From Virgibacillus litoralis (lineage in GTDB: Bacteria > Bacillota > Bacilli > Bacillales > Amphibacillaceae), in assembly GCF_017873675.1 (NCBI RefSeq), contig NZ_JAGGKK010000007.1, forward strand, positions 95,675-159,674: a DNA stretch of 64,000 nucleotides, given 5' to 3'. Below, piece by piece: positions 53,739-62,792 of this stretch (position 1 is its first letter; every line of letters begins with the position of its first letter). The position numbers and the translations under genes are program-made. The notes beneath the pieces are model-generated. The model was not told the DNA's origin and searched no databases. It was given only the letters and a program-made list of their open reading frames with translations.

Positions 53739-54680
53739 ATGAATAAAGTGGAGACAACTTCTTCACCTCTGATTGGTAGTTCAGCTGCAGCAAAGGAAAA
53801 GGATGTTACTTTACTTGCTGATTTAAAATCACTCATTAAAGTAGGAATTGTGAATTCAAACTTAATTACGACATTTACCGGTTTTTGGTTGGCACTTTAT
53901 TTTACAAACAGTACTTTTGCAGCTAATTGGGAAGTTTTTCTATTAACTATGGCTGGAAGTGCTCTTGTTATTGCCGGTGGTTGTATCATGAATAATTGGT
54001 ATGATGTCGATATTGATCCTGTTATGTCGAGAACAAAGACACGTCCGACGGTTACAGGAAATATATCGTTAAAAAATGTTCTGCTCTTAGGCATTTCGTC
54101 TACCACATTGGGACTTATCCTCTTATTGTTCACAACTGTTGAAGCAGCGTTTATTGGATTTATAGGCTGGTTTACATACGTTGTTCTGTATACAATGTGG
54201 TCCAAACGCAAATATACCTTAAACACAGCAATTGGTAGCATTTCCGGAGCAGTACCACCATTAATCGGGTGGGCAGCTATCGACCCTAGTCTTCATATGG
54301 TAGCTTTTGTATTGTTCCTTACTATGTTTATATGGCAAACGCCTCATTTTCTGGCCTTGGCTATGAAAAAATCTAAGGAATATAAAGCAGCAAACATACC
54401 AATGCTCCCTGTAGTACATGGGTTCGAATTTACAAAACGACAAATTGTCGTCTACATTGCATGTTTATTGCCACTACCATTTTTTTTAGCTTCATTAGGA
54501 ACAACATTTATGGTAATCGCAACATTACTGAATGTTGGATGGTTAGCTCTTGGTATTAGTGGATTTTTTACGAAAAATGATTTGAAATGGGCGAATATGA
54601 TATTTATATATTCCTTAAATTACTTAACCATCGTATTTTTACTGATGGTCATTGTGACATTTGAGTTCCCGTTTAGTTAA
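53739..54680 (+). CDS. ctaB: Protoheme IX farnesyltransferase (heme O synthase)
   Basis: A 313-residue UbiA-family prenyltransferase with about nine helices. The first Asp-rich motif NNWYDVDIDPVMSRTKTRP (about 86-104) binds farnesyl diphosphate with Mg; the second region is around WSKRKYTLNTAIGSISG. It converts heme B to heme O, the substrate of CtaA. ATG follows AAGGGGGG. It is the first gene of ctaBCDEF. An imperfect stem-loop separates it from ctaC. Confidence 0.95.
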   Translation: MNKVETTSSPLIGSSAAAKEKDVTLLADLKSLIKVGIVNSNLITTFTGFWLALYFTNSTFAANWEVFLLTMAGSALVIAGGCIMNNWYDVDIDPVMSRTKTRPTVTGNISLKNVLLLGISSTTLGLILLLFTTVEAAFIGFIGWFTYVVLYTMWSKRKYTLNTAIGSISGAVPPLIGWAAIDPSLHMVAFVLFLTMFIWQTPHFLALAMKKSKEYKAANIPMLPVVHGFEFTKRQIVVYIACLLPLPFFLASLGTTFMVIATLLNVGWLALGISGFFTKNDLKWANMIFIYSLNYLTIVFLLMVIVTFEFPFS

Positions 54681-54687
54681 ACTCGTC

Positions 54688-54718
54688 CTTACTTATACAA
54701 AATTAATATATAAGGAAG
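54688..54718 (+). other. Imperfect stem-loop between ctaB and ctaC
   Basis: CTTACTTATA pairs with TATAAGGAAG at nine of ten positions. It could be an mRNA processing or partial termination site that sets ctaB below ctaCDEF. I recall a stem-loop in the ctaB-ctaC gap of B. subtilis. It has no T run. Confidence 0.45.
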
Positions 54719-54746
54719 TTACAAAGAGAAAGAGAGGTATGAATAC

Positions 54747-55799
54747 ATGAAAGGTTGGATGGGAAGATTCAGAGCATTTTTTCTGTTAGGCTCGTTAGCA
54801 CTAGTGTTGTCTGCATGTGGTAAAGACAACTTAACTGCTCTTGTACCTAAAGGGTATGGCGCAGAGTCCTCTATGGATTTAATCATTATTTCGACAGTGG
54901 TAATGTTGTTTGTCTTTGCGGTTGTAATGCTTATATATGTAGCAGTTCTGCTGCGCTATCGTAAGAAAAAAGGTCAAGAGGACTTTATTCCGAAGCAAGT
55001 TGAAGGGAACAAAACACTTGAAACAATCTGGACAGTTATCCCAATTATCCTGTTAATTATTATTGCAGTACCTACTGTAACAGCAACTTTTGATTTAGCG
55101 GATAATTCAGGCTCTAAAGATGGATTGAACATTCAGGTTACTGGTAACCAATATTGGTGGCATTTTAATTATGAAGGACAAGAAATTCAAACAAGTCAGG
55201 ATTTATATGTACCAGTTGGCGAAAAGATTTATTTATCCATGAAATCTTCAGATGTACACCATTCATTCTGGGTACCATCTATTTCAGGGAAAATGGATGT
55301 ATTGCCAGAGAATGAGAATAAGATGCATATTGAAGCATATGAAGAGGGCGTTTACTGGGGTAAATGTGCAGAACTTTGTGGGCCGTCTCACTCACTTATG
55401 GACTTCAAAGTGATTGTAGTCAGCCAAGAGGAATTTGATCAGTGGGTACAGGATATGAAAGATGTAAATCCAGATGATCAACCACAGGATGCTGTTGCAC
55501 AGGAAGGTAAGGCATTATTCGAGCAAAATAATTGTATGAGTTGTCATGCGATTGGTTCGTCTCCAACGCAAATAGGACCTAACCTTACTAACTTTGGTGA
55601 TCGTTCTAAAATCGCTGGTACTGAAGATCCAACGAAGAAAAATCTAGTTCAATGGATTTTGGACCCGGAATCCATTAAGCCAGGAAATAAAATGACTGGT
55701 AATTACCCTGAGGTTTCAAGAGAAGAAGCTGGTAAAATTGCTGAATACTTATTGCAATTAAAACCGTCTGAGGTTACACCTGAAAGTGCAGGAAATTAA
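54747..55799 (+). CDS. ctaC: Cytochrome caa3 oxidase subunit II with fused cytochrome c domain
   Basis: A 350-residue lipoprotein subunit with lipobox Cys24 (LVLSACG), two membrane helices, a CuA cupredoxin domain with ligands in CAELCGPSH (Cys207, Cys211), and a C-terminal cytochrome c domain with CMSCH (Cys263, Cys266, His267). The heme c fusion defines the caa3 type. It accepts electrons from cytochrome c and passes them to subunit I. The nearby Sco protein probably serves its CuA site. The ATG follows AGAGAGG. Confidence 0.96.
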   Translation: MKGWMGRFRAFFLLGSLALVLSACGKDNLTALVPKGYGAESSMDLIIISTVVMLFVFAVVMLIYVAVLLRYRKKKGQEDFIPKQVEGNKTLETIWTVIPIILLIIIAVPTVTATFDLADNSGSKDGLNIQVTGNQYWWHFNYEGQEIQTSQDLYVPVGEKIYLSMKSSDVHHSFWVPSISGKMDVLPENENKMHIEAYEEGVYWGKCAELCGPSHSLMDFKVIVVSQEEFDQWVQDMKDVNPDDQPQDAVAQEGKALFEQNNCMSCHAIGSSPTQIGPNLTNFGDRSKIAGTEDPTKKNLVQWILDPESIKPGNKMTGNYPEVSREEAGKIAEYLLQLKPSEVTPESAGN

Positions 55800-55853
55800 T
55801 AAACATACACATATAAATCAAGGGATGGAAGATGTTAAAGGGAGGTTTAACTC

Positions 55854-57707
55854 GTGAGTATAGCAGCTACTCAAAAAAGAGGCTTCGGCGCTGTGCTATG
55901 GGATTATTTAACCACTGTAGATCATAAAAAGATTGCTCATTTATATCTGTTCGGTGGTGGATTCTTCTTCATACTCGGTGGATTGGAAGCCATGATTATA
56001 CGTATTCAATTAATCAAACCTGAAAATGACTTTGTCAGCGCAGGTTTGTATAATGAAATTCTTACGATGCATGGAACAACGATGATATTTTTAGCGGCAA
56101 TGCCGTTATTGTTAGGTTTAATGAATGCCGCCATGCCTCTGCAAATAGGGGCAAGAGACGTCGCATTTCCGTTTTTAAATTCATTAGGCTTTTGGTTGTT
56201 TTTGTTCGGCGGGCTTATTTTAAACTGTAGTTGGCTTTTAGGTGGAGCACCTGATGCAGGGTGGACATCATATGCACCTTTGTCGACCACGTCACCAGGA
56301 CATGGTGTTGATTTCTATGTTCTCGGTTTACAAATATCAGGTGCGGGTACGCTAATTGGTGGTATTAACTTTCTAGTTACTATTATTAACATGCGTGCAC
56401 CTGGTATGACATACATGCGTATGCCGCTGTTTTCATGGACAACATTTATTACAAGTATTTTAATTTTATTTGCTTTTCCAGCATTAACAATAGGTTTATT
56501 CCTGCTAATGTTCGATCGTTTATTTGGTTCAGCATTCTTTGATGTTGGACTGGGAGGAAATTCTATTATCTGGGAGCATTTATTCTGGATATTCGGTCAT
56601 CCTGAAGTATATATCCTGATATTACCAGCATTTGGGTTATTTAGTGATATTTTCTCTACATTCGCTAAAAAACGCTTGTTTGGTTATACAGCAATGGTGT
56701 TTGCAACCATCTTAATCGCATTTTTAGGTTTCATGGTTTGGGCTCACCATATGTTTACAGTAGGTCTTGGACCTGTAGCTAACTCAATCTTTGCGATTGC
56801 GACAATGGCTATAGCTGTACCAACTGGTATTAAAATATTTAATTGGCTCGCGACATTATGGGGCGGTAGTATAACTATTAACTCAGCAATGCTATGGGCG
56901 TTAGGGTTTATCCCTACATTTACTATTGGAGGTATGACAGGGGTAATGGTAGCATCAGTTGTTGCTGACTATCAGTATCACGATACTTATTTCGTTGTTG
57001 CCCACTTCCATTACGTAATTGTTGGTGGTACCGTGTTTGGAATCTTAGCGGGCTTACATTATTGGTGGCCAAAATTATTTGGGCGAATCCTAAATGAAAA
57101 ACTAGGAAAAATCGCTTTCTGGATATTCTTTACTGGATTCCATTTAACATTCTTTATCCAACACTTCTTAGGTTTGATGGGTATGCCTCGTCGTTACTGG
57201 GTATTCTTAGAAGATCAAGGTTTGGATACAGGGAATTTAATTAGTACAATTGGTGCATTTTTAATGGCAATTGGTGTTATTATATTCTTCTATAATGTTG
57301 TTTACACAGCAGTTAAAGGAGAAAAGGCACCTGATGATCCATGGGATGGACGTACACTTGAGTGGGCAACAGCTTCACCGCCTGCACATTATAACTTTAA
57401 ACAAACCCCATTAGTTCGAGGTCTAGATGCACTATGGGTTGAAAAAACAGAGGGTAAAGGTAAAATGACGCCTGCAGAACCATTGGGTGATATCCATATG
57501 CCGAACGGATCAATTCTGCCATTCATGATGTCATTCGGATTATTTATAGCTGGATTTGGTTTCATTTATCAAGTCAACTATACTTGGGCTTATATTCCTT
57601 TATTTGTTGGTATGGGCATATTACTTGGTAGTATGTTAATCAGATCACTAAAAGATGATCATGGTTACCATATTACAAAAGAAGAACTTGAAAGGGAGGC
57701 TGACTAA
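55854..57707 (+). CDS. ctaD: Cytochrome caa3 oxidase subunit I
   Basis: A 617-residue heme-copper oxidase core with about 14 helices. Visible ligands are the low-spin heme His in LTMHGTTMIF, the CuB His-Tyr pair in FGHPEVYILILP, the CuB histidines in WAHHMFTVGLG, and the heme a/a3 histidines in VVAHFHYVIVGG. It reduces oxygen to water and pumps protons. It starts at GTG after AAAGGGAGG. One base separates its stop from ctaE. Confidence 0.97.
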   Translation: MSIAATQKRGFGAVLWDYLTTVDHKKIAHLYLFGGGFFFILGGLEAMIIRIQLIKPENDFVSAGLYNEILTMHGTTMIFLAAMPLLLGLMNAAMPLQIGARDVAFPFLNSLGFWLFLFGGLILNCSWLLGGAPDAGWTSYAPLSTTSPGHGVDFYVLGLQISGAGTLIGGINFLVTIINMRAPGMTYMRMPLFSWTTFITSILILFAFPALTIGLFLLMFDRLFGSAFFDVGLGGNSIIWEHLFWIFGHPEVYILILPAFGLFSDIFSTFAKKRLFGYTAMVFATILIAFLGFMVWAHHMFTVGLGPVANSIFAIATMAIAVPTGIKIFNWLATLWGGSITINSAMLWALGFIPTFTIGGMTGVMVASVVADYQYHDTYFVVAHFHYVIVGGTVFGILAGLHYWWPKLFGRILNEKLGKIAFWIFFTGFHLTFFIQHFLGLMGMPRRYWVFLEDQGLDTGNLISTIGAFLMAIGVIIFFYNVVYTAVKGEKAPDDPWDGRTLEWATASPPAHYNFKQTPLVRGLDALWVEKTEGKGKMTPAEPLGDIHMPNGSILPFMMSFGLFIAGFGFIYQVNYTWAYIPLFVGMGILLGSMLIRSLKDDHGYHITKEELEREAD

Positions 57708-57708
57708 T

Positions 57709-58332
57709 ATGAGTCACGATCATTCCTTAAATCCAGAAACAATGCCGCATGAACCAGAAAAGGCCACCCTTGAGGGTAAAAATAAATTTCTTGGGTTTTG
57801 GTTCTTTCTTGGTGGTGAAACAGTTTTATTTGCGTGTTTGTTTGGAACATACCTTGCATTAAAAGAATCAACAGCTGGTGGTCCAACAACAAATGATTTG
57901 TTTGGTTTAGAGCTTGTATTCATAATGACTATTTTGTTATTAACAAGTTCACTGACAAGTGTTTATGCGATGTATCATATGAAGAACAACAACTTTAAAA
58001 AAATGCAGCTTTGGCTAGGTATTACGGCTGTACTTGGGTTTGCATTTTTAGGTTGTGAATTGTATGAGTTTAATCATTATATACATGAGTATGGCTTTAC
58101 ATTCCGATCATCAGCATTTGGATCAGCCTTTTATACATTAGTAGGGTTCCACGGAGGACACGTTACATTTGGTTTACTGTGGCTTCTGGCGTTAATGATA
58201 CGTAACGCAAAACGAGGCTTAAACTTATACAACGCGCCAAAGTATTATGTATTCAGTTTATATTGGCACTTTATTGATGTTGTATGGGTGTTTATATTTA
58301 CAGTTGTATATTTAATGGGAAAGGTGGGTTAA
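57709..58332 (+). CDS. ctaE: Cytochrome caa3 oxidase subunit III
   Basis: A 207-residue membrane subunit with five helices. It starts MSHDHSLNPETMPHEPEKAT and keeps the conserved GFHGGHVTFGLLWLL and HFIDVVWVFIFTVVYL. The ATG at 57709 follows AAAGGGAGG located in the end of ctaD; longer frames overlap ctaD. It stabilises subunit I and proton uptake. Confidence 0.96.
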   Translation: MSHDHSLNPETMPHEPEKATLEGKNKFLGFWFFLGGETVLFACLFGTYLALKESTAGGPTTNDLFGLELVFIMTILLLTSSLTSVYAMYHMKNNNFKKMQLWLGITAVLGFAFLGCELYEFNHYIHEYGFTFRSSAFGSAFYTLVGFHGGHVTFGLLWLLALMIRNAKRGLNLYNAPKYYVFSLYWHFIDVVWVFIFTVVYLMGKVG

Positions 58333-58335
58333 TTA

Positions 58336-58659
58336 ATGGCAGAGAACACCAATTCCAACGAAGTTAATCCATATCAAAAGCGTAAAAATAAATTAGAGAT
58401 GCAAAAACAGTTAATTACATTTGCATTAATGATTTTGTTTACTATTATTGCTTTTGTGATTGTCGCTACTGGTATGATGCAAAAAATGTTTGTCATTCCG
58501 GTGTTACTAATTCTAGCTATTATCCAAGTAGCTTTTCAGTTTTATTATTTCATGCACATGAAAGACAAGGGGCATGATATGCCAGCCTTAATGATTTATG
58601 GTGGTATATGGGCAGCACTGCTTACATTGGCAGGATTAGGAGTAATCACTTGGTGGTAA
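58336..58659 (+). CDS. ctaF: Cytochrome caa3 oxidase subunit IV
   Basis: A 107-residue subunit with three helices (LITFALMILFTIIAFVIVAT, IPVLLILAIIQVAFQFYYFM, ALMIYGGIWAALLTLAGLG). QFYYFMHMKDKGHD is typical of the Bacillus subunit IV family. It starts three bases after ctaE. The operon terminator follows 16 bases after its stop, leaving ctaG as a separate unit. Confidence 0.95.
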   Translation: MAENTNSNEVNPYQKRKNKLEMQKQLITFALMILFTIIAFVIVATGMMQKMFVIPVLLILAIIQVAFQFYYFMHMKDKGHDMPALMIYGGIWAALLTLAGLGVITWW

Positions 58660-58675
58660 GTTTCAAAAGAGGCCG

Positions 58676-58706
58676 GATCGGGACACATAGTCCCGATCTT
58701 CTTTTT
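58676..58706 (+). terminator. Terminator of ctaBCDEF
   Basis: GATCGGGAC and GTCCCGATC form a perfect 9-bp stem followed by TTCTTTTT. Confidence 0.93.
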
Positions 58707-58707
58707 G

Positions 58708-58795
58708 GCAGATGAGAAAGTATAACTACTTTCTTACTGCATAAGTGCAACTAAGGCAATTCGCCCAAAGGCTTGGCGAATGCCAAGTTTTCTAA
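58708..58795 (+). repeat. Repeat family A, full copy (A1 type)
   Basis: The left hairpin is GCAGATGAGAAAG...CTTTCTTACTGC. The right hairpin pairs GGCAATTCGCC with GGCGAATGCC across CAAAGGCTT, and the end is AAGTTTTCTAA. It starts one base after the ctaF terminator T run and is nearly identical to 35983-36070. Confidence 0.93.
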
Positions 58796-58909
58796 CCTCT
58801 TTAATAATAATACCTTTTCTTTGTTCAAAAATTGTCACATTACAGATGTGTGATTCTGATATAAATACGTTATAATAAAATACATAGTCCGTTTATGGAG
58901 TGAGATATT

Positions 58910-59809
58910 ATGTGGTTGGAATTACAGATTTTTGGTTTTCGTGCATTGTGGAGTCCATATTTTCTTTTGTTTGTATTAGGTCTTGCTTTGGTCTATTTTT
59001 TGATAACTGGACCATACCGACAGAAGTTCGGTGGCGGAGATAAACCATCTAAAAAACAACAGAGCATGTTTTATATTGCTTTGTTTTTGTTATATGCAGT
59101 GAAAGGTTCACCAATAGATTTACTTACTCACATAATGCTAACAACGCATATGATGCAGATGGCAATTTATTATTTGGTGTTTCCTATTCTGATTATCAAG
59201 GGAATTCCGAAGTGGTTGTGGGAGAAAGCAGTTCTTAGACCTGTTATTAAGCCTGCATTATTGTTTCTTTCAAAGCCGCTTATTTCGATTTTGTTATTTA
59301 ATACATTATTTTCATTGTATCATTTACCTGACATATTCAACTTTGCTAAGTCATCACAAATTGCACACTCATCGATATCGGTTACTATCTTGATTGCTGC
59401 ATTTATAGTATGGTGGCCTGTTTTGACACCAGTTAAAGAATTTAATCGAATGCCTCCTCTTGGGAAGATTTTTTACATTTTTGCCAACGGTGTTTTAATT
59501 ACGCCAGCGTGTGTATTGATTATTTTTGCTGATGTACCACTATATGCCACATATTCACAAGATGGAGCTTGGATGCAGGCATTAGCTTTATGTGTACCTA
59601 ATGATGTATTACAAGGTTTGACATATGCTATATCGGGTCCTGAAATGTTTTCTCCGATGACTACATTAGAAGATCAGCAGCTAGGTGGTATTATTATGAA
59701 GATATCACAGGAAATTACGTATGGTGTAATCTTAGCCAGAATCTTTTTTGGCTGGTTTAATAGAGAGAGTTTACGAATTGATCCGTTACCCGAAAACGAA
59801 TATAGTTAA
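58910..59809 (+). CDS. ctaG: Cytochrome c oxidase assembly factor CtaG (caa3 type)
   Basis: A 299-residue protein with seven or eight helices. It matches the Bacillus caa3-type CtaG family, needed for active caa3 oxidase and probably for CuB loading, not the mitochondrial Cox11 type. Conserved histidines lie in LLTHIMLTTHMMQMAIYYLV and SLYHLPDIFN. It has its own upstream TATAAT (58871) and lies beyond the ctaF terminator. A DUF420 assembly protein follows after about 75 bases. Confidence 0.93.
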   Translation: MWLELQIFGFRALWSPYFLLFVLGLALVYFLITGPYRQKFGGGDKPSKKQQSMFYIALFLLYAVKGSPIDLLTHIMLTTHMMQMAIYYLVFPILIIKGIPKWLWEKAVLRPVIKPALLFLSKPLISILLFNTLFSLYHLPDIFNFAKSSQIAHSSISVTILIAAFIVWWPVLTPVKEFNRMPPLGKIFYIFANGVLITPACVLIIFADVPLYATYSQDGAWMQALALCVPNDVLQGLTYAISGPEMFSPMTTLEDQQLGGIIMKISQEITYGVILARIFFGWFNRESLRIDPLPENEYS

Positions 59810-59883
59810 TAACTATAATGTGAATTATCTGAAGCTTGTATAATTGTGCTACTTTCAATAGGAAAGAAAGGATTAGTGTGAAT

Positions 59884-60339
59884 ATGCCGTTTTTACCAAC
59901 GATCAGCACCTTTTTCATCGTAACAAGTGCTATTTTAGTAGCATTTGGATGGAGATTTATTATTAAAGGGAATACAAGTGCTCATAAGAAAACGATGATT
60001 TCTGCAGCGATTAGTGCCTTGTTATTCTTTATAATTTATGTATCACGAACTATCTTTATTGGAAATACAAGCTTTGGGGGACCAGAGGATATCAAAATTT
60101 ACTACACAATCTTTTTGATTTTCCATATTTTTCTGGCAACAACAGGGGCTATATTTGGAGTCGTGACAATAACATTAGCATTAAAGCGAAAAATAAAAAT
60201 TCATAGGAAAATCGGACCTGTAACAAGTGTGATTTGGTTCTTTAGTGCAATTACAGGTGTAATGGTGTATTTATTCTTGTACATTATTTATGATGGTGGA
60301 CAAACAACAAGTATGTTAAAAGCAATATTAGGTGGATAA
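59884..60339 (+). CDS. DUF420 membrane protein (CtaM/YozB-like oxidase assembly factor)
   Basis: A 151-residue protein with four or five helices. DUF420 features are FIIKGNTSAHKKTMISAA after helix 1 and RKIKIHRKIGPVTSVIWFFSAITG in the last helices, with conserved histidines as possible metal or heme ligands. In Staphylococcus aureus the DUF420 protein CtaM is required for heme-copper quinol oxidase activity; B. subtilis YozB is a homologue. The ctaG neighbourhood supports a similar role. ATG 59884 was chosen; GTG 59878 is equally possible from ribosome-site spacing. Confidence 0.85.
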   Translation: MPFLPTISTFFIVTSAILVAFGWRFIIKGNTSAHKKTMISAAISALLFFIIYVSRTIFIGNTSFGGPEDIKIYYTIFLIFHIFLATTGAIFGVVTITLALKRKIKIHRKIGPVTSVIWFFSAITGVMVYLFLYIIYDGGQTTSMLKAILGG

Positions 60340-60340
60340 A

Positions 60341-60378
60341 TAAAGTGTGCGAGCAGTAGCTCGCACACTTTATATTTT
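60341..60378. terminator. Bidirectional terminator after the DUF420 gene
   Basis: TAAAGTGTGCGAGC and GCTCGCACACTTTA form a perfect 14-bp stem; it serves the convergent YtvI-like gene as well and overlaps its stop codon. Confidence 0.93.
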
Positions 60379-61428
60379 TATATTCCATTTTATTATTTTG
60401 GCTTCTTTTGCTGAATTAAAGGCAATCAGGAATAATGGTCCTAATATAAAACCTAGAATACCCAATAGTTTTATTCCTAAAAACATGGCAATCAGTGTAG
60501 CAAGCGGTGATAGACCAATATGCTTTCCCATTACTTTCGGTTCGACTGTTCTCCGCACTGCCAACAATATAATGGCCAGTATCGCTAACTTAATGCCTAG
60601 AACCGTGTCACCAGAGATGAACATAAACAATGACCATGGACCAACTATAATAATCGACCCTATAATTGGAATGAAATCAACTATCCAAACAATAAGTGCC
60701 ATTATAATAGCTACTTCAGGTGCTATAAAAAATAATCCCAATAAAGTAACAAGGAAAATAATAACACTGACAAGTAATTGAGCTTTCAGGAATCCGAGTA
60801 CAACGCTTGATAGCCTATTGTTCATGAAGGAAACCTTTTCAGCAGTCTCTTTTGTCATTAAATTATACAATTTTGCTTTAATCAACGGTAATTCGAGCAT
60901 AAATAAAAACAGTGCAATTATGTAGACAAGAAAACTGATTAAATACTGTGGAACTTGGGCAAAGATTTGTGCAATATTTTCTATGGTGATTTTTTCTTTT
61001 GCTGCATTACTTAAGTTAGTTAGATGTGACTCAATACTATCGGAAATCTGATCAGTAAATTCTGGCGGTAGACTTTGTGTATAATTTTCAAAACCTGATT
61101 CCCAATCTGCGTATACACTGTTTAGCTCATTAAAGTGTGTAGGAATATCTTCCACAAAATTAACAACTTGAGTAACTGCTTTTGTAACGACGAATGATCC
61201 AGAAATTCCTATGAACACCAAAAATAATAGGAACACAATAATTACTGATGTTTTTCGACTTATTCTTCCCTTTCTCTGTAGAATTCGTACTAAAGGGTTA
61301 AGAATTAAGGCTGTTACTAATGCAACTATTAAAGGTATAGAGACGGGTAGTATGAAGTAAAAGACTAGAATAAGAAATATAGTTAAAAAAATTAATGTCC
61401 ATTGACGTTTTGAAATAGATCGAAACAA
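60370..61428 (-). CDS. AI-2E family transporter, YtvI-like
   Basis: About 352 residues with eight predicted helices: a pair near the N-terminus, a central soluble segment (VEDIPTHFNELNSVYADWE) and a C-terminal helical block with IVWIVDFIPIIGSIIIVGPW and the motif EPKVMGKHIGLSPLATL. It belongs to the AI-2E/PerM superfamily; the layout is closest to the sporulation protein YtvI. The start is uncertain: TTG at 61428 is proposed because AAAGGAG precedes it, although spacing is long (13). A frame reaching 61515 has no ribosome site. Substrate unknown. Confidence 0.8.
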   Translation of the reverse strand: MFRSISKRQWTLIFLTIFLILVFYFILPVSIPLIVALVTALILNPLVRILQRKGRISRKTSVIIVFLLFLVFIGISGSFVVTKAVTQVVNFVEDIPTHFNELNSVYADWESGFENYTQSLPPEFTDQISDSIESHLTNLSNAAKEKITIENIAQIFAQVPQYLISFLVYIIALFLFMLELPLIKAKLYNLMTKETAEKVSFMNNRLSSVVLGFLKAQLLVSVIIFLVTLLGLFFIAPEVAIIMALIVWIVDFIPIIGSIIIVGPWSLFMFISGDTVLGIKLAILAIILLAVRRTVEPKVMGKHIGLSPLATLIAMFLGIKLLGILGFILGPLFLIAFNSAKEAKIIKWNIKI

Positions 61429-61531
61429 TGTGAATTGATGTCTCCTTTCTTTATATAGGATAAATATGTATATGAAAAATATAGCACTAATTACACGGTT
61501 TGAACAGTTAAACATAACGGGATTGTGTTAT

Positions 61532-61574
61532 TAAAAAAACCAACTGCACTTGTTAGTTACTGAGCAGTTGGTTG
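61532..61574 (-). terminator. Terminator of the YugN-like gene
   Basis: AACCAACTGC and GCAGTTGGTT form a 10-bp stem; on the minus strand TTTTTTT follows. Confidence 0.88.
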
Positions 61575-61607
61575 TATAATTATTAGATACCTGTATGTTT
61601 TATTTGT

Positions 61608-61973
61608 TTATTTCTTATATATGTCAATTTCTTCTTTTACTTTTGATACAAGGTTAGTTGCACGTTCTACTAAGTTTTCAGGGAAATTTTCATGTTCGCC
61701 ATATTCTACACCATGTGGGTAATAATGTTTACCAAGTAACGGTGTTGAAAGTTTAATAACAGCATTACCACGGTCGACATCACCTTCAACTGCATAACCT
61801 AAAATACGAATATAGTATGTAATGTTTTTTTCTTTGGAACCAATTTTATAGTCATAGGTTACACGTTCGTAATCCCACTGGCCTCCACGAATAAATGCGT
61901 GTTTTCCCATCAGGTGATCTAATGGTTTTACATCAACAATAGAATCTTCAATTCCTGTATTTTCTAATCTCAT
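61608..61973 (-). CDS. YugN-like family protein
   Basis: A 121-residue soluble protein of the YugN-like family (starts MRLENTGIEDSIVDVKPLDH; contains GGQWDYERVTYDYKI and KHYYPHGVEYGEHENFP). Its function is unknown. The position before ylbB suggests it may be the counterpart of B. subtilis ylbA, which I cannot confirm. ATG at 61973 has GAGGTGG upstream; a GTG three codons earlier overlaps that site. Confidence 0.85.
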   Translation of the reverse strand: MRLENTGIEDSIVDVKPLDHLMGKHAFIRGGQWDYERVTYDYKIGSKEKNITYYIRILGYAVEGDVDRGNAVIKLSTPLLGKHYYPHGVEYGEHENFPENLVERATNLVSKVKEEIDIYKK

Positions 61974-62130
61974 TTTATCCACCTCACATCTTTTTCCTCA
62001 CATAATAATAATAATACTAAATAGCCCAAGTTGCAATCGAAAAGAAAATTAAACGGATATATGAAAGATATTTGTTAATTTGGGAATGAATAATAAGTGA
62101 TACTATAAAATTCGCTAAGGAGGAAGTGTA

Positions 62131-62559
62131 ATGAAAGCTACTAAAGAAATTATGAGTACGGACATAGTTGTTTGTCTAAAAGATGATACGTTACATGATG
62201 CAGCTATAAAGATGAAAGACAGGAATGTTGGTGTTATTCCAGTTTGTTCTGCTGATCAGGAACTTCTGGGGATGATTACTGACCGTGATTTGGTTTTAAG
62301 AGGGTATGCTGATAAGAAGCCAGACACAACAAAGGTACAAGAAGTTATGAGTGATAAGCTGCATTTTACCTCGCCAGATACTTCAGTAGAGGAAGCAAGT
62401 AGATTAATGGCTGAAAATCAAATTCGACGTTTACCTATTGTTGATAATGGTAAACTCGTAGGCATTGTTTCGTTAGGGGATCTTTCACTTGAAGATAAAT
62501 CAAATGATGCTGCAGGCCATGCTCTTGAGGAAATTTCTGAACGACCAGAACTCCATTAA
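62131..62559 (+). CDS. ylbB: CBS-domain protein YlbB
   Basis: A 142-residue protein with two CBS domains (about 8-60, ending GMITDRDLVLRGYA, and about 72-125, ending LVGIVSLGDLSLED). It resembles YlbB/YhcV-type stand-alone CBS pairs that bind adenine nucleotides or similar ligands. AGGAGG precedes the ATG. It is transcribed alone, with a strong terminator. Ligand unknown; the ylbB name rests on the downstream ylbC. Confidence 0.87.
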   Translation: MKATKEIMSTDIVVCLKDDTLHDAAIKMKDRNVGVIPVCSADQELLGMITDRDLVLRGYADKKPDTTKVQEVMSDKLHFTSPDTSVEEASRLMAENQIRRLPIVDNGKLVGIVSLGDLSLEDKSNDAAGHALEEISERPELH

Positions 62560-62570
62560 TGTAGTATAAT

Positions 62571-62606
62571 AAAAACAACCGTATAATCCATATACGGTTG
62601 TTTTTT
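62571..62606 (+). terminator. Terminator of ylbB
   Basis: AACAACCGTATA and TATACGGTTGTT form a 12-bp stem followed by TTTT. Confidence 0.93.
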
Positions 62607-62611
62607 AATAG

Positions 62612-62660
62612 GTAGTTAATAAAGCATAACTAATTTTCCTACATAATTGAACTGTAGCTA
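62612..62660 (+). repeat. Repeat family A, highly degenerate copy
   Basis: GTAGTTAATAAAGCATAACTA then TTTTCCTACATAATTGAACTG follows the outline of the left hairpin and spacer (GCAGTTAAGAAAGTATAAC...TACTGCATAAGTGCAACT) with many changes. It begins a few bases after the ylbB terminator, like the intact copies. Confidence 0.5.
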
Positions 62661-62792
62661 GCACTCCAAAGTAGAGGATAAAAACACTTTTAGGTTAGTT
62701 CATTTTATTGAAAAAAATAGAGAAAAGAGAATGTACTTGGAATCTCTTACATATAGTTAATAATAAAAGGTTGAATAGAAGGGGAAGCGTAT

